This document shows, in pieces, positions 10,827 to 23,137 of a DNA stretch of 64,000 bases. Made by a program: the position numbers and the translations under genes. The notes under the pieces were generated by a model. The model saw only the letters and a list, made by a program, of their open reading frames with translations, searched no databases and was not told where the DNA came from. The number at the start of each line of letters is the position of its first letter. Positions within the stretch are counted from its first letter, which is position 1. The DNA lies in assembly GCA_016800925.1 (NCBI GenBank), contig JABCPU010000011.1:1-64000 (forward strand). The letters are read 5' to 3'. The DNA comes from Suillus spraguei (lineage: Eukaryota > Basidiomycota > Agaricomycetes > Boletales > Suillaceae).

Positions 10827-10837
10827 ACTTTAATCTT
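10827..10837 (-). other. primer-binding site, self-priming type
   Basis: The minus strand reads aagattaaagt one base after the 5' LTR. It is perfectly complementary to actttaatctt inside the LTR (11110-11100 minus). No TGG start of a tRNA primer site is seen. In Tf1 and sushi elements the first 11 nt of the RNA fold back on such a site to prime reverse transcription. Confidence 0.65.
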
Positions 10838-10838
10838 T

Positions 10839-11313
10839 TGTTACGAACTGGGGTGGCGTCACCAGCGACAGTGAAAAGACACAGGCGGTCTGCTGGGAGT
10901 TCCTACAATGTCCGGAAAGGGACAAGGTGAAAGTACAAGGAACGCGTTCCGAGTACGATCAAGGGTTCAGCCTCAAAGACAAGTCTAAGAGGTATCTGCG
11001 AGAATAGAGACTAAGGCTAAGGAGTGCTTAGACTTAGAGACGATTCAAGACGACTTAAGTTGGAGACCTAAGCGAAGGAGATTCCAGGTAAAACCCAGTA
11101 AGATTAAAGTAAAGAATCTACTACAAGTACAACGTGCTTAAATAGGCCAATATGTGCGCACGGACCAAGAGAGGCGTGGGAAAGTAAGTGCATATCCAAA
11201 GAAGGAAGGCAACTATAGTACAGATGCGTTGAGCATATGAGTCAGAGTCATGTGACATGATATACAGTTAAGGAAACAAAGAGAAAATGAATAGGGGCAC
11301 GTACACTGTAACA
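10839..11313 (-). repeat. 5' LTR (element sense), carries the promoter
   Basis: 475 bp, partner of 3652-4126. Read on the minus strand it has a TATA-like box (tatttaag, 11144-11137). The sequence actttaatctt (11110-11100) begins 34 nt downstream of the box's first base and is the likely transcript start by analogy with Tf1. The four CpG sites lost in the 3' LTR are intact here. Confidence 0.93.
11137..11144 (-). promoter_or_regulatory. TATA-like box of the retrotransposon LTR
   Basis: tatttaag on the minus strand, about 34 nt upstream of the 11-nt self-primer segment. The spacing fits RNA polymerase II initiation at the first base of that segment. Confidence 0.55.
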
Positions 11314-11829
11314 TGAAGTTGGCAGAGGATGCGCTCACTGACGCGTGTTCATTCATCTTTAATGATGGTGAGTTGCTCATTAATGAGCTCAATAGCAAAC
11401 ACTAACACAATAATGAATAGAACACTTGATTAAACTTTGGGTCGATGTGAACGTATCCGTGTTATACAGAAGTATCATCACACCAATGTCAACAATTCTA
11501 AATCGCTTCAAGAAGTGCGTGCAGGATGTCATCAAGAATCTTTACAATCTTGAAACGTCAATCTGGACTGACACAGCAGTCCAGGCCAAGCACAACAAGA
11601 CAACCATCGAATTCCTCATCGGACAAAGTAGCCTTAACTTCATCTTTGGGGATACAGTAAGAGTAAATATGTTTTTATGAGGCCTACTGCTCAGAATATA
11701 ATGAAACAACTAACAGCTTGAAAATGGCCGAGAGATCCACTACCCGTTCGAGCACAGAGCAACTTTTCAGATTGCAAGTCGCGCTGCCTTTCATGACGGT
11801 TACGACAAGTTTATTTACTCGGACGATAG

Positions 11830-12102
11830 CATCAGGAAATTCACACATTCCTTGACGTGCTTAATCAGCTTAACTCACTTATCTCAAAACTTGTTTGCTC
11901 TCTCTCACATCATTCACCTGGCATATCTTATATTTTTTGAGTGTGAAATATAATAAAACATGTATATTAATATATCTCAGCATTTTTTTTCTGAATTCAC
12001 TCACATTGAAATTTTGGACAAGTAGATTCAATTTCACCAAGGCAGTTAAGTGTAAATAAGTCTGCATAAGGGCACGTCAAGGAATGTGTGAATTTCCTGA
12101 TG
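11830..12102. mobile_element. MITE with 31-bp perfect terminal inverted repeats
   Basis: A 273-bp element whose ends 11830-11860 and 12072-12102 are perfect 31-bp inverted repeats beginning catcaggaaattc. It is flanked by TAG on both sides (11827-11829, 12103-12105), a 3-bp target duplication. The interior is AT-rich with no coding capacity. It interrupts the last exon of the DUF6532 pseudogene. The mobilising transposase family cannot be told from the ends alone. Confidence 0.85.
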
Positions 12103-12322
12103 TAGCCTTGACAACATCATGGCGATGTCTGGAACGGCTGCTTTTTGCAGCTTGCAGGAGTTTGCAACCGGCGTTTTCACGTGAATAGATTTCACTTACA
12201 CTGATTTTCATGCCATGTATACGAGACTGATCAATTTCATTCACAATGATATTAGGAAAAATCCAACATTGTTAGCTAGGTGGAAGTCATTGTTCCAACT
12301 TCTTCGCAGGGGAGCTCATTGA

Positions 12323-13207
12323 TTACCAGATTATCTTGATGCTGACCTACATAATTATCTAGACACGATAGTCTTAATCGGAACGTCATATCATATCTTG
12401 AAAATTTTGTCAGAATTGAGATGCCCTATACTTCCACCAATCGGCAGCGTGCGCTAATGAGGTTGTAAGCATTCGTAAGTGTTCGTAACGCGCGTAAGTT
12501 AAGCGTTCATGAGCTCACGCTCTCGGCATCACGGCATTCTCGCGTTCGGAGTCTTGAGCCTCCGCTAGGAGAACAATTTTAAAGAAACGAAGTTAACTAA
12601 TTCATTTCTTCACTTCTGCTTATTCTGAAAATATCAATATCTGCATAAAAGTATCATCTATATCCTGATATTACAGATTTTATTCTCGTTTCCTGGTTGA
12701 ACAGTTAACCTCCGTTTTGTGTTTCGTCACTCAATGTAACGCTTTATCACGTGACGCTGGTCGAATCCACAAGTTCTCTACCTTATCAGAACCAACACAC
12801 TTGTGGCACTATCTAATTCGTTGAATCCGAACGTTCAAGCGGACTCCAGCTTCATCCTGTTCATGTACAAGAAATGGTCATTACCAGTGGTGGGCCTTTA
12901 TTCTAAGCTACTCACTGGAATGGACAAGCGTCAAAACTTATTGAAAGTCCCGAGGCCCTCGTTTCAATCAGCAAATCACTTTGCCCCTGTGAGCTTTGTA
13001 CATATCTGTACAGAAGGGACGCAGTTGTGGCCAGCCATTTTTTGCGGTGGGAAAAAAGGTGTTTTGCTGATGCTTCTAGTCAACTAGTCGGGCATGAGGT
13101 GGCCTCATGCATCGAACTGGGAAACGAGGAACATAGTGCCATATCATGATTAATTTGAAGGCTTCTGCTCATTTCGCCTTCCCCATCCTTGTAATTTCTA
13201 TCAATTA
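12323..13207. other. intergenic, no gene recognised
   Basis: It contains a CG-rich patch with repeated cgtaa/cgcg words at about 12450-12550 and an unsupported 94-codon frame at 12803-13087. The promoter of the membrane-protein gene starting at 13208 must lie at its right end. Confidence 0.5.
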
Positions 13208-14577
13208 ATGATTATGCTGCCAGTCCGAGCCAAGGTATGGTCGTTGGTGGTGGTCTTCACAGCAGCACTTGTACCCAAAGGTGCCTTTGCGCAGACGACC
13301 ACTGTGACATACCTGTCCTCCTTTGGTTGGGTGATGATATCTTTTTAAACTTCAATGTATGTATAGATTCTGATTCATGATCTGTAGATGAACAACAGCC
13401 TCGAGCAGGGCCCTTGCCTCGTTACTGCTTACCTTTTGAGCGCCTGTGGGGGTACGCCTTTTTTCAGTATGCCTTAGCCTCGCATAACTAGTCGTGACGC
13501 AGGCGTTTTTAACATCGGACCTTTGCCATTCGGTGACTTTTATTCATCCCCCTCGGGACCTGGAGCAAATCCTTGCCAATGTAACACAGTATATTACTCG
13601 ATGATAAGCGCTTGCAGCGTTTGTCAGAACGGCTCGTATGTGTCGTGAGTCGTGTTCAAGTTGTATCGAGTATGCTCGACTCTATGAGGCGCTTATTTCC
13701 TATCAGCTGGTCGGAATGGAGCTCTGATTGCTCCAGCACGGCTGATGGAAGGTCAGTCCGCAAGTTCATTGATATTCTGCAAGCTTTTTTAATACACCTG
13801 ATCGATAGATATCCGTTGGATATTCCCACTGCCACCAAGGTTCCAAATTGGGCATATCTGAGCGTTAGTGCACGATCGTTTGTCTCAATTGACGTGATCT
13901 TATTTTCTCTGAAGCTGACTGATGGGCAATTTGACACCGCCGCAGCGCAAAGCAACGGAGGTTAGGATTCGACCATCATGTTTCGATCGCAGAAGTACTT
14001 TTACTCACCTTCTTGTAGACCTCCCGGAATCTAGTGCAACCGGTGCATATACTACTACAGTCATCCATTCAACCACCTTGCCTGCTTCTTTGACCACTGT
14101 ATATACTTCTTCGACAACAACCACAGGACCTTCAACGTCATCTGGTTTGGCAAGTTCAAACGTTGGAGCTATAGCTGGGGGTGTTGTTGGTGGAATTGCG
14201 GGAGCTGCAGTCATCATAGGCCTTGTGACGTGGTTCTTTGTCAAACGCCGTCGCTCTTCCACAACGCTATCAGCCGGTTTCAGCAATGTAGGTGGAAGTC
14301 CGGGCTGCACTCAAAGTTTTTACTCCACCAACACTACTATATTCCCAATGGCGCAGCAACCACGTCTCTACGTATGTTTCTCATGACTTTATGATACATC
14401 ATCTTATCTCATCCCCCCACGCAGGATCCCTCTGATCCAACCACTTTCCCCGTTCATCCTCACCCCACCGGCCTAGTTACCTCATCTAACGACATAGTCA
14501 TGAACCCATCGCTGTCCCCACCCGCCTATACCCAACAGTTGCGTCTTGGACAGTACGCTGGGGTTCCACAGGTCTAG
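13208..14577 (+). CDS. secreted Cys-rich single-pass membrane protein, function unknown
   Basis: Eight exons give one continuous 326-residue frame: 13208-13330, 13388-13451, 13503-13644, 13707-13751, 13809-13863, 13915-13960, 14019-14371, 14425-14577; the total is divisible by three. An N-terminal signal peptide ends near AFAQ (residues 26-29). The outer part carries the pattern NNSLEQGPC, PCQCNTVYYSM, SACSVCQNG and WSEWSSDC, a Cys/Trp layout I recall from many Agaricomycete membrane proteins of unknown function. A Ser/Thr-rich stalk precedes one membrane helix (AIAGGVVGGIAGAAVIIGL), then a basic stop-transfer VKRRR and a proline-rich cytoplasmic tail. It resembles a cell-surface sensor in architecture, but no function is established. 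Start chosen at the first ATG before the signal peptide; a second ATG lies two codons on. Confidence 0.8.
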
Positions 14578-15358
14578 AATTTGTACTTATCTTCTTTTCT
14601 GTCACTTGCTTTCTAGCAAACGAAACTTGGAACGTTGCCTTTCAGACTTGTTGAACTTTTTCAAAACCAAAATCACTGAGGGTGTGTTGGAATATTCGAT
14701 CAGACGTACTTGTGTTAGACTCATGTTGTCCACGAGGTTTAGCTTATATACAGACCCACTTACAGTAGGATAGAGTTTGTAACCCCGTATCATCTACCAC
14801 AAAGAATCATCGAGCGCATACAAATATATTCTACAGGGTGGGGTCAAGCTCACGGGTCGCGATCACTCGTAAAGCATCAATAGTTGTTTTAAGTGCGATA
14901 AGTACTGTGTGTAGTGTACAGCAATTAACGGTATTGCTGAACGGAACTTCATTGCAAACGAGGTTGAGGCTACCGCAGGTCCATCTCTATGCGCCACATC
15001 ATGATATCTATAATCTTCAATCCTGTACGATCAAGCTGATAATCAACGCAGCAACCTAATGGCCTGTGCCCTCGAGTTCCCTTTCTTTCGTTATGTAAGG
15101 ATCTTTTAATTCACTTTTACATCGGTGTACTTGACAAACAACGGACTACGCGTGATCGATTCATCTCTGCCATCCGATATGTAGGGTTTACCTCATTGGC
15201 AACGTTCCCTTATGTTGTACGTGTATGATCACGAATGTCACAGCTTGTCCTTTGATGCCCCAAGTGCACACAATGTAAGTAACAGAAATGGGATAAGTAA
15301 TACAACTGAGGTGATGCTACAAATGTTCATGCAGTAAGTATCCTCGTGTCATACGAGC
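14578..15358. other. intergenic between convergent genes
   Basis: Separates the 3' ends of the membrane-protein gene and the PL14 gene. No supported ORF or repeat is seen; it must hold both terminators. Confidence 0.5.
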
Positions 15359-16678
15359 TTATAGATAAATAAAAGGAGTAAGAAAAATAGATGTAAACAA
15401 AGTCCATTTCATGCCTCCAAACCTGTAACGTGAGGATAGTGCAGCATTGACTGTTTGTCCAGAAAGTAATGAGGGAGAGGAACTGCCCCACATCTGAATG
15501 TTGCGGTAATAAGTATGAACGGTTTCCGGTGTTGCCCAACTAGAGTCGTCCCCTGTGAAAAAGTGTTATCCTTCGATGCAAATCTGACAAGTATGCTCAA
15601 ACCAACCTCCAAAGAACGTCCTACACATCCGGAAGGTCAATAGCTATACATTGTGATTCACAAAAGAACACAACTCACGAGAAGTACAACCCTCCGATGG
15701 TGACATCATCGACGGTCCTGAAGTATAAGTTTTGTTGTGATAGCACTTGAACGTCATTGAAGCTACAGTGATGAAGAACTTTACATCAGGATTGCTTGAA
15801 TGACATATTACTTACTATAAAACAACGTTGCCATTCGCAACGACGGAATTATTGTTCAGTTGCACAAGAATTGTAATACGGCTCCAGCTGCCATCCAATT
15901 TTCAGCGAATATATCAGGATAAATGTTTTTGAGAAGTACATACTGTCCAGTCTCGAAGTCAAATGATCCTCGGTCAATGCTTACTCCGTAATCAGAGTTG
16001 CAAATGAAGTTGCTATCCGAACACATGTTGTCAGGAGTCAACATGTATGCATAAACTACATGCAAGAGTTCAGAGGTGATACAAGAACATGACTGCGTTG
16101 ATACCTTCTCCCTGCGCATTCTTTCGCCACATGAGCCTGGTGCTGAAACAATTGGTGCCATTTGGTTCCGCTCCGCCAGAGCAGTCATCGACATCGGGAC
16201 CGCCTCTGAGTCCAGGAAGTTTTCCCCCTTGGACCCAGTTGAAATTGGAATCAAATGCAAGCTCATAAGAGAGCAACATGCTTTGAAATTGAGATCCATC
16301 TGTTGTATCCCAAAGCGAGTACCATTGAGCACCAGAATCTGTACTTCCGTAGGTATCAGCAGCATACGTCACTTGTAAGACGGGCCCAGAAGTATTTGAC
16401 ACGGTGACACCCGGAGCTGGTGAGTCGGGGAAGGGATCATCTACGAAGGCAACGTTGCTACCGCCGTTTTCAATGTGTCCTTTGCTTAATGACCACTGGG
16501 ATGTGATGAACGATGATGCATCGGATGTGCTTTGAGTGGCGGAAGGGAACGGAATGACGGTACTTGTGGTTAACGAGAAGGACGCAGCTACCGACGTGAG
16601 AGGAATTTGGCTAGCAGCTAAGACATGAATGTCCAATAAGCAGAGAAAAAAGAGCGTAAGCAACAGAATAATGAGCAT
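15359..16678 (-). CDS. polysaccharide lyase family 14-like secreted enzyme
   Basis: Six exons (16678-16105, 16055-15944, 15887-15816, 15762-15679, 15620-15607, 15552-15359) give 349 residues with all phases consistent; exon 5 is only 14 nt. A signal peptide (MLIILLLTLFFLCLL) leads to a lyase domain with GGKLPGLRGG, CFSTRLMWR, GEVYAYM, FDFETG and TFFGG...WATPE blocks, as in PL14 glucuronan/alginate-lyase-like proteins of mushrooms. These cleave uronic-acid polysaccharides by beta-elimination outside the cell. The C-terminus ends in a hydrophobic run (LFTSIFLTPFIYL), which could be a membrane or GPI-type tail and is unusual for a simple secreted lyase. ATG 16678 was chosen over an upstream GTG because it directly starts the signal peptide. 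Transcribed away from the transporter gene across a shared 457-bp region. Confidence 0.8.
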
Positions 16679-17135
16679 GTCAATGATCACAGATGAGCCT
16701 GTATCTAGCGGTTGGGTTGGACGAAGGAGAGTTTTAGCAACTTACCAGTCACCACTAGCAACGGCCCGAGGGCAGGCCCAGGCTTCTACTAGAGTTTGAA
16801 GAGTCTGCAAGTCCACGCGTGCTAGCATCGTCACGTGACTGCACATTCAACAGACTTACTTACGCCAGTTGTCTGCGGCGCGATTCTTGGTGAATGTAAG
16901 TCTTGCAAAGTTCATCGCGAGAACGTTTGGATTTTTATCATACTACTTACACACTTATCTGATATTGCCATGCGTAGTAAACCTGTGTTTGTTACCTCTA
17001 CTAGTTGAGGCTATTAGCAGCAGTTGGCCAAATAAATACGTTACTAGATTCGCCTCTGCGGCATCAAACTCTGTAACTTACTAATACTAACACACTCCAC
17101 GATAATATCTTCAGTTGGCCTATGAACAGTACCAG
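16679..17135. promoter_or_regulatory. shared region between divergent PL14 and transporter genes
   Basis: 457 bp between two divergent start codons, presumably holding both promoters. No clear TATA box or repeated motif was found. A splice-acceptor-like cttcag at about 17110 leaves open a short upstream exon of the transporter gene. Confidence 0.4.
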
Positions 17136-19281
17136 ATGTTTGCGGTAAACTCAAGAGCAAGAGAAGCAGCAGCAGACGGCGAGGCTAGGCAGCCTCTGCT
17201 GAACGCTTCACACGACGATGTTTCAGCGGATCCAAACCAAGTTGTCTTTTCAGTGGATGACGAGGACTCGGAAGGCAGTAGTCCAGAGCCCTGGTCATCT
17301 GTGCGGAGGGCAGAACCAAGTGTCAGATTTCAGGAGGAAGTGCAGGTCATTGGTCCACCTTTACGATCCACAATACAGAGTCGAGAGGCGGGTGCGTATC
17401 TTTGTGTTCATAATTCAACGTACCTTATCAGTGCCTGCACAGAATATGAACTGGACTCGGACGACTTCGATGATGCTTCACTAGCTGATATCCAGCGTGA
17501 ACAAAGGCGCTCTCGTGGGGCTCCACGACGAGAACGTACCATGCCTTTACTGGTTGGTCTCATGGATGCTTCCGCCGCAAGGAGAACACCAGACACAACT
17601 ATTCCTATGTACGAAACAGATCATATGGAAAATATAGAAGGACTTAGGGACATAGATCTTTGACGACCTCGCTGAAAAACAGTGGTCAGGTGGAGGTCTA
17701 CTGAACTCAGTTGCCAATATGGCAAATTCAATCCTCGGAGCTGGTAAACTTCTAGTTGCATATATGCCCAAACTACTGATAATGGATGACAGGAATTATT
17801 GGTTTGTCAGGTTGCAATTCCAGCAACAGATTTCTCTAACAATGTGGTAGGTTTGCCATACGCGGTCAGTCAAGCAGGCTTCTTTTTTGGATCGTCCTTC
17901 TGGTCGTTCTTTGCGCTGTCACCGATTGGACCATTCCGATTAGTTGTCATCAACGCTAAGCTCAGCGGCAGAGCCTCCTACATCGAAGTCATGAACAGTT
18001 GTTTTGGCCCAGTGGTCGTGCAGCAGTTTCCTTCTTCCAGTTCTCATTTGCTTTTGGTGGTGAGTAGTTAATATCTATGTCGCTGTACTTGCGATCGATT
18101 GTTCCTTTAGGTATGTGCGCGTTTGGTATTATCATTGGTACGTGCAGGGTTTATAGTGTATTATGTTCCTACCTTACATTTTTCCCAGGCGATACAATAC
18201 CTCATGTCATTCGTTCAATATTCCCCACTTTGCACACGATACCTGTTCTCTCTCTCCTCACCAACCGCCAATTTATCATCACACTGTGTACGGCCTGTGT
18301 TTCTTATCCGTTGTCGCTCTACCGCGACATCCACAAGCTTTCACGTGCATCCGGGCTTGCATTACTTAGCATGCTTGTCATCGTTTCAGCGGTGCTGATC
18401 GAAGGATCGCACGTGTCACCTGATCTCAAGGGTGATCCGTCAAAACGTCTCACCGTGGCGGGCCCAGGAATCTTTCAGGCAATCGGCGTTATAAGCTTTG
18501 CATTTGTGTGCCACCACAATAGTTTACTCATCTACGGGAGCTTGAAGACGCCCACCCTAGATCGGTTCGCTCAAGTGACGCATATATCCACGATCATCTC
18601 ACTCGTGGCGTGCTGTACTCTGGCTATATCAGGTTTCTGGGTCTTCACAGATAGAACTCAGGGGAATATATTGAACAACTTCTCCGGGGTGAGCGTTCCT
18701 CTAATTTTTGTTCGGATACTTGGCATCTGATACATGTGGAATAGAACGATGCGCTGATCAATGTCGCCCGTTTCTGCTTCGGGTTGAATATGTTTACGAC
18801 GTTGCCCTTGGAGCTGTTTGTCTGCAGAGAAGTAAATAATGGTATACGAGTGCAGGACAAAATTCAGCTCAACTGTTTCAGGTGATTGAACAATACTTCT
18901 TCTCGCACGAGAGCTATAATCTTCAACGACACGTCTTCTTCACTACCGCCATCCTCTTCTCATCGATGCTTCGTGAGTTTTGTTATACCCATCATCACAG
19001 CTATAACTAACGCGGGTCCTGAACCAGTCTCATTGATCACCTGCGATCTGGGCGTCACGCTGGAGATTACTGGTGGTGTCTCAGCCACAGCGCTTGCGTA
19101 TATATTTCCTGCTGCATGCTACCTAAAACTGATCAACCCAGACGCTCCATGGTACTCCCGTGCGAAACTTCCAGCCTCAGCCTGCCTTGCGTTTGGAGTG
19201 GCTGTGATGACTGTATCCCTCCTTCAAGTGATTCAAAGAGCGTACACGCCCCTTGGCGAGCCGAAGATATGTATGACATGA
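17136..19281 (+). CDS. vacuolar amino-acid transporter (AVT/SLC38 family), frame broken in the 5' half
   Basis: Exons read: 17136-17391, 17443-17743, 17793-17801 (9-nt micro-exon encoding part of GIIG), 17851-18059, 18111-18137, 18189-18688, 18745-18831, 18882-18972, 19028-19281. A long hydrophilic N-terminus precedes the AVT core: NSVANMANSILGAG-IIG-LPYAVSQAGF, then VINAKLSGR, CAFGIIIG, DTIPHVIR, YRDIHKLSR, GVISFAFVCHHNSLL, CDLGVTLEITGG. Such proteins move amino acids across the vacuolar membrane with protons. The 3' half (18111 on) is clean. In the 5' half, matching the family needs four single-base changes near 17660, 17889, 17935 and 18007. This could be a young pseudogene or assembly error; similar one-base defects in neighbouring essential genes favour error. 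Confidence 0.75.
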
Positions 19282-19383
19282 TCTTCGTTTCCAATACAGC
19301 CACAGGCTTGCACATTGATACATCTAGAGTAGTACATAATGCACAGATCGAGCACTGGAATAGGGATATCTATTTATCATTTA

Positions 19384-21212
19384 TCATCGCCGTTGAACTG
19401 CTTCCCTCAGTCCTGGTATTTCGTCGAGCTGCACAACGCGAGCACCTTTGGCGACGCTTTCCTGGGCAAGAAGAGGGGTCACATTGGATTCATCGAAGGT
19501 GCTCCATACGGATTCAACTCGGCGCAGGGGTTGTTGCTCGTCCGGAAGATTTGGCGGGTTGCAGATTAGTAGCCATATGGCATCATATCCACCAGCTGCA
19601 TTACTCTCAGGTTAAGATATAGTGCAGTTTATGAAGAGATATAACTGACCGCCTGGGACACCACCACCGACCACGCCTGCCTGCTCGATCGATTGGTCAA
19701 GTAGGTGAGTTTGTTGCTTAGGCTCGATTTCAACGCCAGCAAGGTCACCCATTCTCCGCATGAGGTTACGTATTCGCTAGAAAGAAAGGATGCATTCAGC
19801 TTGATGCGCGATGATGTCGAACTTTACTTACCTGGGTAGTTTGATGCAAATCGTAAAAGCTTTGGAAATATTCTCCCACTGCGATACACAATGAGGACCG
19901 AATATTGCAAGAAAAGGAAATTACTCACTTCCTGTGCAGGCAAAGAAGCAAGTTGTCTGATGGTCTGTTCGTATACATCTTTGTTCTGAACATAGGACTG
20001 CGAAAGGGCGTCCAACTGCCGCGCTAGAGATTGGTTCGACTCATCAATCTGTGTCCATAGATCCTTCGCTGCAGAAGACGGTGAGAATGAGGTACCCGAC
20101 TGGCCTTTACAACTGTATTGCGTACCTGTTTCACAGCTGTCTTCGTGCCCTCTCCACTTTAACACCTTACCGACCAAAGAGGGAGTATCGCTTCCAGCTT
20201 CGACATCTGCCAGTACCAGTCTTGTCAACGGGGGGAGTTGAATCGGCCGGAAGCTGTAGTCCCAGGCATTGGAGTTCAGAACACTCTTCAATGTGCCTGT
20301 CGCAAACTAACAATAATCAACAGACGGCAGAAGCGGAAATGCCCAAACACAACATACTTCGCCTTTCATCAAGGGATCTAGAACGGCAGGGCTGAATCGC
20401 CTGTAAATCTGGCTCCCGAACACCGCGGAAGACACGTCAAATCCGCTGCCCACTTTACCTTGGGCAAAGCAGTGTACAAACTGAGCGGCGTTGTGGGCGA
20501 GGCGCCTGCCATCCCCTTCTAGGTGGCAAAATCTGTCTCGGTTATAGCTGCAAAATGGAGAAGCAGCGCAGAGACGAGCGACGTGATAAGCGCTGCAGAA
20601 GAGCCCATGCCGGTTTTGTGCACATCGGTCAGTTTCACGCCGTTGTGACAAAAAGGGGTGATTTGCGAGAGTGATTTTGTCGTTCGAGGCAGACCTGACG
20701 CCTCCAGCTGTGCCAGCGGTCACTTCTTTACCATGAATATGATATCGATGGTGCCTACCTGCGCGCGCTGAGAGTAGAAGTCGTTGTCACCCACAGCAGC
20801 TATATCGAGACCATGAACGAGCCTCCCTTGCACGTGAGCTACAGAATGGATCTCCGATACGAGATTCAGGGTGTGCTGGAGCGCCAGATGAACAAATTTA
20901 TTCTTCCCCCCAATGCTGATCGAGGGATTCGTTAGGCGTGATCAAGATATCAAACAAATATCATTCACCTGTCTTCTTGTGGGTTTACCTGGATGCCCGC
21001 AACATTGTAGGTCACGGTATATCTCCACTCAGCCTGATGAAATTGGGGAGATCGGACCACGATCTGATTCGCAGAACCTGACGAAGCCTGGATGACGGTG
21101 TAAAATCGCGAAGATGTGGAGATCACTACTCCGGATATTGCTGGTCAAGGACAAGATACCCTCCTGCTGCTAGAACCTTTCCTGGCGCTGATACGATTGT
21201 TGTGGTAGACAT
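19384..21212 (-). CDS. ERG8: phosphomevalonate kinase, frame broken at three sites
   Basis: Starts MSTTTIVSAPGKVLAAGGYL at ATG 21212, the GHMP-kinase N-terminus. Further blocks follow across several short introns: the glycine/serine ATP loop KTGMGSSAALITS, then AHNAAQFVHCFAQGKVGSGFDVS, LTRLVLADVEAGSDTPSLVGKVLKW and the C-terminal GGYDAIWLL, ending TGA at 19386. The enzyme phosphorylates phosphomevalonate in the mevalonate pathway to sterols and isoprenoids. Joining the blocks requires one missing base each near 21133 (tatccgga), 20524 (gccaccta) and 19880 (cgcagtggg). Because this gene is normally single-copy and essential, assembly error is more likely than decay. It converges on the transporter gene with about 100 bp between stops. 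Confidence 0.85.
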
Positions 21213-21451
21213 GGTGTCATTCCTGCATTCAGAGCCATTATACGGTTAAGTATAAGTGTTAGTCGCTGAGTCAGCAGCTGTACTCGGGTCTGATGAAACG
21301 CTTTTATTGGTCCTCCAACTCATCACGCGATTCTGCAAAAGTGATTTAGCGAGTAGAAGTTGAAGTTGACAGGGTCATGGATCAGAAACAGGCAACCTGA
21401 GGAAGCCTTCATTCACTCTACGTAATAACCAAACGATGAACGTTTGAACTG

Positions 21452-22894
<1,443 letters not shown>

Positions 22895-23137
22895 TGTGCA
22901 GGCGAGCTGGTGGTATCAGAGTCAAGAGGAGAGCGAAGGAGATGTGATTCTGCTGTGAACCTATTCGAAATCTACAAGTGAAACGACGGTCGTATTATAT
23001 TGATGACTAAGCCGGAAATATAGGGGTCAGCATCTCTGCAGAGCAATGGGTACATTGGATATGTTTTAAATACATTAAAGTTACACAAGTTCTCGTGCCA
23101 GCACAATGTAATATCAATACCCTCTTCCCAAAATATA

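Larger units (their letters stand above)
3652..11313 (-). mobile_element. full-length Ty3/gypsy chromovirus-type LTR retrotransposon
   Basis: The 7662-bp element is bounded by two 475-bp LTRs (TG...CA ends) and flanked by the 5-bp target duplication tgaag (3647-3651 and 11314-11318). All coding is on the minus strand: gag (10641-9805), pol (about 9808-5723) and an additional zinc-knuckle ORF (5655-4159) before the 3' LTR. Pol order is protease, RT, RNase H, integrase, chromodomain, which defines the Ty3/gypsy chromoviruses. Gag and pol have no internal stops and the LTRs differ at only 4 of 475 positions, so insertion is recent and the element may be competent. It sits inside the DUF6532 pseudogene. 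The 11-nt complementarity between LTR and primer site places it with the Tf1/sushi self-priming group. Confidence 0.95.
3140..12322 (+). pseudogene. DUF6532-family gene, broken by two insertions and a stop
   Basis: After removing both inserts, one spliced frame can be followed: exon 3140-3229, intron 3230-3276, exon 3277-3651 continuing at 11319-11367, intron 11368-11420, exon 11421-11656, intron 11657-11716, and last exon 11717-11829 continuing at 12106-12322. Introns have GT...AG ends and 47-60 nt. The retrotransposon falls exactly between codons (3651/11319), and removing the MITE plus one TAG copy also keeps frame. The helical C-terminal part (HAMYTRLINF, then ARWKSLFQLL) resembles DUF6532, a domain of unknown function abundant in Agaricomycetes; that assignment is from memory. 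An in-frame TGA at about 12182, where CGA would be expected, separates the last conserved block. The gene is therefore dead three times over. Confidence 0.65.

Noticed and set aside
12803..13087. 94-codon plus-strand ORF
   Set aside because: Starts mid-sequence without promoter or splice signals and resembles nothing I recognise.
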